Assembly: GCA_025603075.1 (NCBI GenBank)
Contig: MU626497.1
Coordinates: 1 to 28,434, forward strand
Direction: 5' to 3'
Length of the DNA stretch: 28,434 nucleotides
From: Neoconidiobolus thromboides FSU 785
Lineage: Eukaryota; Entomophthoromycota; Entomophthoromycetes; Entomophthorales; Neoconidiobolaceae
Position numbers and translations under genes: made by a program. Under the pieces are notes generated by a model that was not told the DNA's origin, searched no databases, and worked only from the letters and a program-made list of their open reading frames with translations. Position 1 is the stretch's first letter, and every line of letters starts with the position of its first letter. Shown piece after piece: positions 20,962-28,434 of the stretch.

Positions 20962-21377
20962 TATTATTTGAAATATAAAATTAAAACAAAACTTCAACTA
21001 TTTCTTATCATACTTTTTATATGAGTTCCAATTTTGATTTGAATATCACTTGATTTATTGGAATTGTATATCTGGGTTATTCTTATGATTGTAATTACTT
21101 TATTTGTTATATTTTATAAGAACATTCATATTATTTGTCCTTTTGAGATATTAAATTAATCAAATATGTTAAACTTTTAATTAGAATTTCTATTAATATA
21201 TAATAATTTATTGATTGTAAAACAGTATTATAAAACCTTATGATAATGCTCTTATTTATTATACAACATTTAGCTAGTATAAAATACATACTAATAAAGT
21301 GTATTCTTTGGTTATAAAAATTCAAAATTAAACCAGATTTTTTGTGAAAATCAATTCTCCCAAATAGACAATCCTAA

Positions 21378-21483
21378 ATATGGGGATTATTTTTCTATTT
21401 AAGAATTTTACCAGCAAATTTTCCATTCAAATAGTACTTAAAAACGGAAAAAGTAATAAAGTCAAAAAAAAACACTCCCATAT
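21378..21483 (+). mobile_element. MITE-like element copy j
   Basis: Plus orientation, ATATGGGGATTA...CACTCCCATAT, flanked by TA at both ends. Confidence 0.8.
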
Positions 21484-22001
21484 TTTAGTATATTCTTGAG
21501 AGATTTAATTCCATGAGTAAGTCTTTTAGTTGTATGATAGTTAAGTTTACAAATATCACATGTGTATTAACCAAGGCTGTGATACTGTATTAAATGGATC
21601 GAGATTGTGTATATAATTCACATGTCGGTTATATTATATCATTTTTATTAATAGTTAAGATATGAAATAGATGTTAAGATAAATGTTTTTTTATAAAACA
21701 GTACATTAAAAGATCATCAGAAACAATGAGTACAAATCACCAAAGTTTCGTACTGACAGTCTAATGTAAAAATTTATTCAGACTATATTTAATAGTCTTT
21801 ATACTAGTGCATCTTGATTTAATCGTTTAGGATTAAAGATTTAAATTATTCAAATGATTGATGTTTAACATATATACCACATAAAGAGAAAAACCAAAAT
21901 GCCGATTAATTTTTATAGTATAGAACAGTGTTTTGTTAAATATATAGCTTAGAATATTATGTTATAGCTTTGTAAAAAATATACATTTTTATAAACAATA
22001 T

Positions 22002-22104
22002 CTGAGGATATTTTTTTTAGTTTCATCACTTTTTCATTTTTTAAGCACTGTTTGAGCGGAAAGATTGTTAATAAAATTCTTAACCAAAAAAGGGCATCCT
22101 CATT
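22002..22104 (-). mobile_element. MITE-like element copy k
   Basis: Minus orientation, CTGAGGATATT...CATCCTCATT, with core TTAAGCACTGTTTGAGCGG. It faces copy l across ~88 bp. Confidence 0.75.
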
Positions 22105-22191
22105 TGAAGTAATAAAAAATAAATCTGGAGCTTCATTTTATGCTTATATATAAATAAAGCAGAGATAAAATTACACCAAGTAAAAATATTA

Positions 22192-22292
22192 TTTGAGGAT
22201 ATATTTTATTTAAGAATTTTATTAACAATCTTTCCACTCAAACAGTGCTTAAAAAATGAAAAAGTGATGAAACTAAAAAAACATTCCCATTT
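22192..22292 (+). mobile_element. MITE-like element copy l
   Basis: Plus orientation, TTTGAGGATAT...CATTCCCATTT, with TT at each flank. It ends about 90 bp before the proline iminopeptidase start, so it sits in that promoter. Confidence 0.75.
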
Positions 22293-22381
22293 GTTAACTT
22301 TGAATATAACGTTTTGATCAGCTTTTTAAAAATATACTCTTTTCAATTCCAACATTTTATTTTAATGCATTTATTGTTAAG

Positions 22382-23445
22382 ATGAATAATATACTTTATC
22401 CACCAATAACACCATTTAATAAAGGATTCTTAGAAGTTTCGAATATACATAAAGTATACTATGAGCAATGTGGAAACAAAAATGGAATACCAATATTGTT
22501 TTTACATGGGTAATTTAAAATAGTAGCAATATCTGCATTTATTAAATTAATAGCGGACCTGGAGGCGGTTTTCTGACTAGAGATAGAAGATATTTTAATC
22601 CAGAACATTATCATATAATATTATTTGATCAAAGAGGAGCAGGTAAATCTCTTCCTTTATTTAGTCTAATAGAAAACGAATCAAAGTACTTACTTGAAGA
22701 TATTGAAAAATTAAGGTAACAATCAATTCACAGTTTAACTAAATAACTTTTTATTTAAAGAAAGTATTTGAGTATTACTAAATGGGCTATTTTTGGAGGC
22801 TCATGGGGTTCTACTTTAGCACTTCTTTATTGCGAAACATTCATTGAGAATGTACTTGGTTTAATTGTTCATGGGATATCTTTAGCTACAAAGGAGGAAA
22901 GTGTTTGGTTTTATCAACGTGGAGCTTGTTTTTTGTTTCCAGAAGAATACGATGAATTCATTGATGTTATACCAAAAAATGAAAGAAGTGACATTTTGAG
23001 AGCCTATCATTCAAGACTTACTAGTAAAGATTATAAAGAAAACTTAAAGTATGCTTTAGCTTGGACTAAATGGGAAATGTCTACCTTTAGTTTCGAATAT
23101 AAGAAGGAAAGTATAGATAAAGCTTTAAACCCTAAGAATGCTTTGGCATTGGCACAAATAGAATGTCATTATTTCATAAATGATTGTTTTTTGAAAAAAA
23201 ATCAGCTTATTAAAAATGCATTTATTTTAAAGAATAGTAGAATTCCCATTTATATCATTCATGGTAGGTACGATAGCGTGTGTCCATTGAATTCTGCGTG
23301 GGAGTTGTATAAAGAAATCCCTGATAGTAATTTTTGTATAGTAGAGGCCTCAGGTCATGCCCCAAGAGAACCTTTGATTCAAACTAAATTAGTTCACGCT
23401 TGTGATAGCCTTATAACTGATATTAAAAATAAACTAAATGTTTAA
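22382..23445 (+). CDS. proline iminopeptidase (S33, alpha/beta hydrolase)
   Basis: Three exons (22382-22509, 22554-22715, 22761-23445) join to 324 residues, the usual length for prolyl aminopeptidase, which removes N-terminal proline from peptides. Introns are 44 and 45 nt. Seen: the start YPPITPF.KGFLEVS, the oxyanion loop HGGPGGG rebuilt across intron 1, FDQRGAGKS, the nucleophile elbow GGSWGS (Ser111), the acid Asp268 in HGRYDSVCP and His296 in SGHAPREP. All three catalytic residues are present. There is no signal peptide, so it is cytosolic. The WAIFGGSWGSTLAL and YDSVCP wording matches bacterial-type Pip, which is common in fungi. Copy l of the MITE lies just upstream. Confidence 0.93.
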
Positions 23446-23490
23446 AATTGTACAGTGTTTATTACAGCGATAGATTTTTATAGTTTAGTG

Positions 23491-23528
23491 AATCCTCTTA
23501 AAATCCTCTTAAAATCCTCTTAAAATCC
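23491..23528. repeat. 11-bp tandem repeat
   Basis: AATCCTCTTAA is repeated about 3.5 times without change, 45 bp after the proline iminopeptidase stop codon, probably within its 3' untranslated region. Confidence 0.9.
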
Positions 23529-23814
23529 ATAGATAGTATTAAAAGTATATGTTTTAGTAACTTTTGATTTTTTTAAAATATACTTATAGGTTTCTTTTTT
23601 TTGCTGAGATCCCCTTTCTATGGGTTTGAGTAAGTGAAGAGTATTAATTTTTCATAAACTGATAGTTTATTAATCTAAATCACTTATAGTTTTTCATTTA
23701 GTTGAAGTTACTCAACGTTATAGAGTGCTACTGATGATACTTTTTTTCGAACTCATAATTTTATATGCTAAAATCTATTTCTTTATGACTACATTTACGG
23801 ATGTACGCTACTCT

Positions 23815-23850
23815 ATTTACTTTTACTTTTACTTTTACTTCTACTTTTAA
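23815..23850. repeat. hexamer repeat (TTTTAC)n
   Basis: Four perfect and two imperfect TTTTAC units, directly next to the coding relic at 23862-24030. Confidence 0.9.
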
Positions 23851-23861
23851 TATAGCACTTC

Positions 23862-24030
23862 TCAAGGATCCAGAGCTAGTTTTAATTTGATTGTTGATTC
23901 ATCTTTGTCTTCAATTGTACTAAAACTTGGATGGTTAAGTATAGTTTGTTCAATAGTGGGTTTAATGCAATCATAATATTTTATGTTGGTATCTAAAGTG
24001 CAATTAATTTTAATCTCTAAATCGGTTAGT
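23862..24030 (-). pseudogene. coding relic resembling KEOPS subunit Pcc1
   Basis: On the minus strand one frame is open from 24030 to a TGA at 23862 and looks coding: DLEIKINCTL, then YYDCIKPTIEQ, then STIKLKLALDP. The order and spacing recall Pcc1, the small KEOPS dimerisation subunit (yeast: LKLKIPF, VLSPDPE, VQFRSIDD, then LRVGV). Immediately after the stop, the next frame reads LRSAILK, where Pcc1 has its LR.S motif, so a frameshift is likely. Upstream, the frame is cut at 24031 by the ATATGAGA end of a long repeat; TACTAAC and TTTAG beside the junction could be the 3' end of an intron. No start exon was found. It may be a dead copy; the Pcc1 identity is tentative. Confidence 0.35.
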
Positions 24031-24448
24031 ATATGAGAATATCCAAATTAATTTCATTTTTCAACTAATTTTGAGAAATTTTGAATTTTAAAAACTGTTT
24101 AGAGTTCTATAAAAATAAATTCTTTATTAAAAAGTAAAGATATCTGACAGTTTTAAGTTATTTTACTATAATACATGTTATAAGTTAGTAAGATTCCTAC
24201 TAAATTTAATAAAAATTGCCATATTAGAAAGGGCTTTACTAATTTAACCTATATATTGATATTAATTAAAGTTGTAACATGTAACTATGTATATGTTTTT
24301 ATAAAGCGGTATTTTACACCTATTATGTGCTATTGTTCATGATACAAGTCTATTTTAGTCATATAAACTAAGACTTTTCAACTTACAGCATAATCAACCA
24401 AGCAATAATTGCTTTCAACTCCAATTACTGAGTACCAGATTTTACAAC
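24031..24448. repeat. long repeat family, copy C (shorter)
   Basis: It starts ATATGAGAATATCC and runs through segments shared with copy A (ATAAGTTAGTA..TCCTACTAAATTT near 24180-24215) to a partial ~190-bp module (24309-24448) ending CCAGATTTTAC. The region matching 6985-7264 in copy A is absent, so this is an internally deleted copy. Confidence 0.6.
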
Positions 24449-24787
24449 TCCAACTACTGAATACCATACTTCATATTTATTGAATAATTTTAACTTAAAA
24501 ATTATTTTAATAGATTATTAAATGCTATAAAAAAGTTTTCAGTTTTTATATTTAATTTACTAGTTATATAAGCTTTATTTAAGCTCAATAATGTAATATA
24601 ATATTTATCAAAAATTTAATAATACTTTTTATCAATCTTATTCTACTTGTTAGTTATTATTTATTAAAAATTTTATCTTATTATTGTAAAGTTTGTTAAA
24701 TATTCTTATAAATTCCTTTTTTTATTAACAAGTCCACTGCAGTAAAAGTTCAAAATTACAAGAATAAACACCCTTATACTTAGAAGA

Positions 24788-24868
24788 TAGGAACGTTTTT
24801 TTAAAAAAATTATTAACATTTTTTCTGTTTAATAGTGCTTAAAAAAAAGTTAAAATGAAATTAAAGAC
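24788..24868 (+). mobile_element. MITE-like element copy m (degenerate)
   Basis: A worn plus-orientation copy with TTTAATAGTGCTTAAAAAAAA and TTAAAATGAAATTAAAGACA near its right end; the left end is unclear. It lies directly next to copy n in the same orientation. Confidence 0.45.
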
Positions 24869-24974
24869 ATCGGGATGTTTTTTTGTGTTTAAGAATTTTA
24901 CTAACAATCTTTCCACTTAAATAGCGCTTAAAAATGGAAAAAGTAATGAACCCAAAAAAATATCACCACATCCC
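24869..24974 (+). mobile_element. MITE-like element copy n
   Basis: Plus orientation, CGGGATGTTTTTTTGTG...ATATCACCACATCCC, with core CCACTTAAATAGCGCTTAAA. Confidence 0.75.
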
Positions 24975-25212
24975 TAGAGATTTTTATTTTTAAAAATAAA
25001 CTTTTGCTGATGTAACTAAAAATCTTGATAAGTTTTCTAATAGAAAGATAAAATTTATACGAATAAATAATAGTTTGTAAAAAAAACTTGTATTTGTATT
25101 TTTTATTTTGAATATTAAACATAATTTGAAAAATATATGTATGCAGCTATTAATTATCATTTAATATTTCTGTGACTATAGCCTTGTTTTAATATAATTA
25201 CTCAGTGCTTTA

Positions 25213-26385
25213 TTAAATTGGAATAGAGAACAGAAAATAAGGAGCTTTCCTACCTTCAACACCATTATTGAAAGCAGGTCTACGATTCATCTGATTTGCT
25301 GTAATAAACAAAGTATTATTGTAGACGGAAAGAGTATCTGGCCAAAGTAAATTTGGATGACGAACAACAAGGGAAAGTTCTTTAGTGTTAGGATTAAATT
25401 TGGTAATAGAATTCTGCTCAATATTTGTTATATAGATATTACCATCTTTATCAGAAATTAATCCAGCGCTCGCAGAACCCTTATCTAAAATCTCAACTTT
25501 AACAAGTTTACCTAAGTCATCCTCACTTAATTTTCGATTGATTAAAGCCTCAACAGGTACTGAGTAAAGGGTACGAGAAGAAAGTGGTGTATAATAAAGA
25601 GTTTTTTTATCCTTTGAGATTTCAATCCCATTTGAGGAAATCTTTGCAGGCTTACCTCCAGGTTTTACAATTTTACCTTCAATGGTTAATGCAAAGTCAT
25701 CAAGCCCAGCAGTGGAGATATGGTTATCTAATCTACGGAACGATTCTCCAGTTTCCAAATTCAAAACTGCTATTCCAGGAACAGTGGCATCAGTAATAAA
25801 ACCATATTTTAAGTTAGCATCAAAGCGAATATCTTGAAGTTGAGATGTTGGATATTCTACATTTTTGGGGAAAGTATATGATGCTAACAAATAATCGTAT
25901 TTAAGATCAAACACATAGAATATATGTGAAGAAACAGGACGAATGCCGTTACCAACCTTTCCAGTATCTAGGACCCATAAACGATCTAATGCATCAATAT
26001 ATATAGCATGGATACTATTAAATGCATGTGAATATTTGACATTATTCATTGAAGCATTAGGATAATAGTATTCTTTACCACCTTTGATTTCTACTAAACT
26101 ACGCCCCTTGTTTTGTTCCCAATGAGGATAACTAACAAATTTACGCCCTTTACTTGAAACAGCAACTGAAACAGGGAATTGGTCATAAATAGCTTTCTCC
26201 ACCTTAAGATTAGGCCCAGCGGATGAGCTTTCCAAAGCTGAGTGTTGTCCTCGAGATTGAGCTAATTCTCGGGTGAGGATATCTTCAAGTATTAAAGAGG
26301 GTTCGAAATTTAATTCATCTGCTCCTTGAACTACTTTTAAGCTGATACTTAATAAAATAGTGGATAAAAGGTTTATAAACTTCAT
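25213..26385 (-). CDS. secreted Yellow / major royal jelly family protein
   Basis: A single-exon gene encodes 390 residues with a signal peptide (about 1-21, ending VVQG). The body matches the MRJP/Yellow family (PF03022), a six-bladed beta-propeller. Seen: the first-blade block FPVSVAVSSKGRKFVSYPHW, the signature IHAIYIDALDRLWVLDTG, QLQDIRFD, GFITDATVPGIAVLNLETGES, SNGIEISKDKKTLYYTPLSSRTLYSVP in two parts, SAGLISDKDGNIYITNIEQN and WPDTLSV. The family is best known from insects (cuticle pigmentation, royal jelly) and is patchy in bacteria and fungi. Most members have no proven enzyme activity; some insect ones act on dopachrome. It should be exported; ligand and role are unknown. No intron was found. 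Confidence 0.9.
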   Translation of the reverse strand: MKFINLLSTILLSISLKVVQGADELNFEPSLILEDILTRELAQSRGQHSALESSSAGPNLKVEKAIYDQFPVSVAVSSKGRKFVSYPHWEQNKGRSLVEIKGGKEYYYPNASMNNVKYSHAFNSIHAIYIDALDRLWVLDTGKVGNGIRPVSSHIFYVFDLKYDYLLASYTFPKNVEYPTSQLQDIRFDANLKYGFITDATVPGIAVLNLETGESFRRLDNHISTAGLDDFALTIEGKIVKPGGKPAKISSNGIEISKDKKTLYYTPLSSRTLYSVPVEALINRKLSEDDLGKLVKVEILDKGSASAGLISDKDGNIYITNIEQNSITKFNPNTKELSLVVRHPNLLWPDTLSVYNNTLFITANQMNRRPAFNNGVEGRKAPYFLFSIPI

Positions 26386-27268
26386 ATTAGTTAGTTAAAA
26401 ATAAAGAAAGGTTAATCCAATCTTGCATTTCCAAATTGTAACTTTATTTATCAATTTCTGATACCCAAGTTATAATTGTGCACTTAAACTAATTTCTTAT
26501 CAAGAACAAACTTTAATAATCCGAATTTGGTTTTTTTAAAGAGGCTCTTTTTTGTTCTTCAAATTACAACTATTGGATTAGTATATAACAGTTGGTCTAT
26601 TTCACATAACAAGAAATATAAGGAATTGATACTAAATATTTGCTTGTCTATCTCTGTATGTTAATAGTGACTCGTTTTTGGTTACATATGGGGATGTATT
26701 TTTGTGTTTAAGAATTTTGCTAATGATTTTTCCACTCAAATAGCGCTTAAAAATGGAAAAAGTAATGAAGCCAAAAAAACACCCCCATATAGCTAAATAT
26801 ACTTCTGAACTAAAAGCGATTAGTTTTTATGTAACACTCTTTGAATTTTGTCTATCATTTTTTTGTACTTACTACATGACTTTTCATATCAGTTGAAAGC
26901 CCAAGGAGCGTAACTCATAGTACCTCTATCTTTTATGTTTATGATCCTTATTTATGATATGGCTTCTCTCGTTTTAAATTAATATTAGGTAATTAAGTAA
27001 ATAACTGACGAGTCAGTAAAAAGATCTTTACCCAGCTTAAAAAGTGATCAATATATATCACAATAATATAAAAACAGTTTAAGATTATATAAAAATATAC
27101 CTACTCATATGATAAACTCCTTTTTTTGCTTACATAAATAGACTCCTTTTGAGTTTTTAGCTTAGTGGATATTTTAAAATACTGTAAGTTTGATAGCTTA
27201 TTATATTATATTTATAGTATAATTAGCTATCGATTTTGGAATAGTAGCATATTTTTAATTAAATTGAC
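26386..27268. other. upstream region of the Yellow-family gene with a MITE copy
   Basis: The first ~300 bp are the presumed promoter of the Yellow-family gene, and MITE copy o follows at 26686-26790. The remainder is A+T-rich with a short inverted repeat ACTGAC/GTCAGT at 27004-27017 and no gene that I can see. Confidence 0.5.
26686..26790 (+). mobile_element. MITE-like element copy o (near-consensus)
   Basis: Plus orientation, ATATGGGGATG...CCCCCATAT, the best preserved copy: TIR matches ATATGGGG/CCCCATAT, TA flanks, core CACTCAAATAGCGCTTAAAA, and GTAATGAAGCC before the right end. Confidence 0.85.
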
Positions 27269-28257
27269 ATATGGGGTTTTCTGAATTAGTTTCATTATTT
27301 TATCCAATTTTTTAAAAAATTTGTATTTTAAAAACTGTGAAATATCGCTTTGTCAGTCCCATGGTCAATTGTAGTATAACCACTTAAGCTGCTGTGTTCC
27401 CGAGTTTAGCATAATCAATTCCATGCTCTTGTTTTGATTTTCTATGAGAATTTATAACCTCATTTTAAAGAACATTATCCTCTCATTTTGATCTCCATAT
27501 TTTTTGGAGTATAGAAGAGACTAGAGTATAACAACTCGAGGCTTTTTAACTGAATTATTCCTTAATATCTCCTACCTTTAATAAAGCCACTAAGCCTTTC
27601 TGATAGTATTTTACGTGGATTTATAAAACCTAGTACTTAATAGTTGGAGTCAAAAGTAGTCCTTGCTTGGCTGACTAGCCGTAAATTGAAAGGTCTTGGT
27701 TTATGTGACTAAGGTAGACTTGAATTATAAAGAATAGCAAATAATAGGTTACAGACTATGTAAGACAGATATAATAGCCAATACTAATGCAAAACGTACG
27801 TAAAATACTGTGAAATCTGATGCTCAGTGATTAGAATCAAAAACAGCTTCGTCTGGTTGACTACACTGTAAGTCAAAAGGTCTTAGTTTATGTGACTAAG
27901 ATAGATTTGACTTATGAGGAAAAGCATGTAATAGGCTACGGACTATGTAAGATAAATAAAATGGACAATACTACTGTAAAATTTACGTAAAATACTATCA
28001 CAAGGCTTTCCAACTGAATTATTTCCTAATATCTCAAACATTTAATAAACCCACTAAGTTCTCTTGATAGTATTTTACGTAGATTTCACATTAGTATTGT
28101 CTATTCTATTTGTCTTACATAGCCCGTAGCCTATTACATGCTTTTCCTCATAAGTCAAATCTATCTTAGTCATATAGACTAAGACCTTTCGACTTACAGT
28201 GTAGTCAATCAGGCAATAGCTATTTTTGACTCCAATCACTGAACACCAGATTTCACA
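27269..28257. repeat. long repeat family, copy B, compound
   Basis: The left end is ATATGGGGTTTTC, with TTTCATTATTTTATCCAATT as in copy A. 27337-27540 matches the middle of copy A and 27541-27601 its spacer. The ~190-bp module then appears three times: reversed at about 27621-27808, reversed at 27809-28002, and forward at 28065-28257, with a second spacer copy (28003-28064) between the last two. No open frame was found. Confidence 0.7.
27809..28257. repeat. large foldback (inverted repeat), ~190-bp arms
   Basis: Modules 27809-28002 and 28065-28257 are inverted copies, very similar by eye, around a 62-bp spacer. The first arm begins TGTGAAATCTG and ends TACTATCACA, so its own ends are short inverted repeats. 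Arms could pair as a long hairpin in DNA or RNA. An LTR-like or foldback-element origin are both possible. Confidence 0.75.
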
Positions 28258-28311
28258 ATTTCAAGTTTTATTAAACATCCTCTTTTATTTTTTAACTTTT
28301 TATAATTAACA

Positions 28312-28414
28312 TAAGGGGATGCCTTTTTTGGTTTCATTACTTTTTTCATTTTTAAGCGCTATTTGAGCAGAAAAACTATCAGTAAACTTCTTAAGCAAAA
28401 AAATGCATCTGCAT
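28312..28414 (-). mobile_element. MITE-like element copy p
   Basis: Minus orientation, AAGGGGATGCC...GCATCTGCAT, with core TTAAGCGCTATTTGAGCAG; the right end has drifted. Confidence 0.7.
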
Positions 28415-28434
28415 GAAGTAACTAAGCTTTGAGT

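Larger units (their letters stand above)
20962..22381. other. intergenic region with three MITE copies
   Basis: This 1.42-kb gap lies between two divergently transcribed genes and holds MITE copies j, k and l. No open frame, RNA gene or other structured segment was recognised between them. Confidence 0.5.

Noticed and set aside
27809-28257. CRISPR-like array from repeated modules
   Set aside because: The repeats are ~190 bp, in both orientations and with one shared spacer, in a eukaryotic genome; this is a transposable-element structure.

Overview
The window is nuclear DNA from a very A+T-rich eukaryote. At least five genes carry short GT-AG spliceosomal introns, mostly 43-54 nt, some with yeast-like TACTAA(C/A) or CTAAC branch sites. 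The mix is INO1, PET117, a GPI-anchor-like cell-surface protein, a proteinase-K-type subtilase, complex I subunit NDUFB2 and a TBC1D2-like RabGAP. This fits an aerobic early-diverging fungus; an entomophthoralean such as Conidiobolus is my best guess. NDUFB2 and PET117 argue against microsporidia and anaerobic gut fungi. The species cannot be fixed from the sequence alone.

Layout. 1-975: first exon of inositol-3-phosphate synthase (-) divergent from PET117 (+). 2358-4889: large TBC RabGAP (+). 5094-6233: ribosomal protein L7/uL30 (-), whose long first intron looks structured and may host a snoRNA. 6240-8797: gene-free, dense in repeats. 8798-10133: seven-exon KAE1/OSGEP tRNA t6A enzyme (+). 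10478-11605: secreted subtilisin (-). 13049-13495: MAPEG-type membrane protein (-). 15231-15647: small secreted Kre9/KNH-like protein (+), convergent with 15668-17692, a five-exon divergent aldo/keto-reductase-like protein (-) with a long acidic tail and an RVSF motif. 18577-18847: NDUFB2 (+). 20209-20961: larger, probably GPI-anchored paralogue of the secreted protein (-). 22382-23445: three-exon proline iminopeptidase (+). About 23862-24030: relic of a coding sequence resembling the KEOPS subunit Pcc1 (-), cut by a repeat. 25213-26385: secreted Yellow/major-royal-jelly-family protein (-).

The gaps carry a ~100-bp MITE-like family (about 16 copies, ATATGGGG-type inverted ends). They also carry a longer ~0.4-1 kb family that shares its left end with the MITE and contains a ~190-bp module, once arranged as a large foldback. 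Several short tandem repeats are present.

The genes do not form one pathway. Housekeeping genes (translation, tRNA modification, respiration, inositol synthesis) are interspersed with secreted or surface proteins. No CRISPR, rRNA or convincing tRNA was seen. The six multi-exon or partial genes were assembled by hand from splice signals and protein similarity; exon limits are given in each entry.
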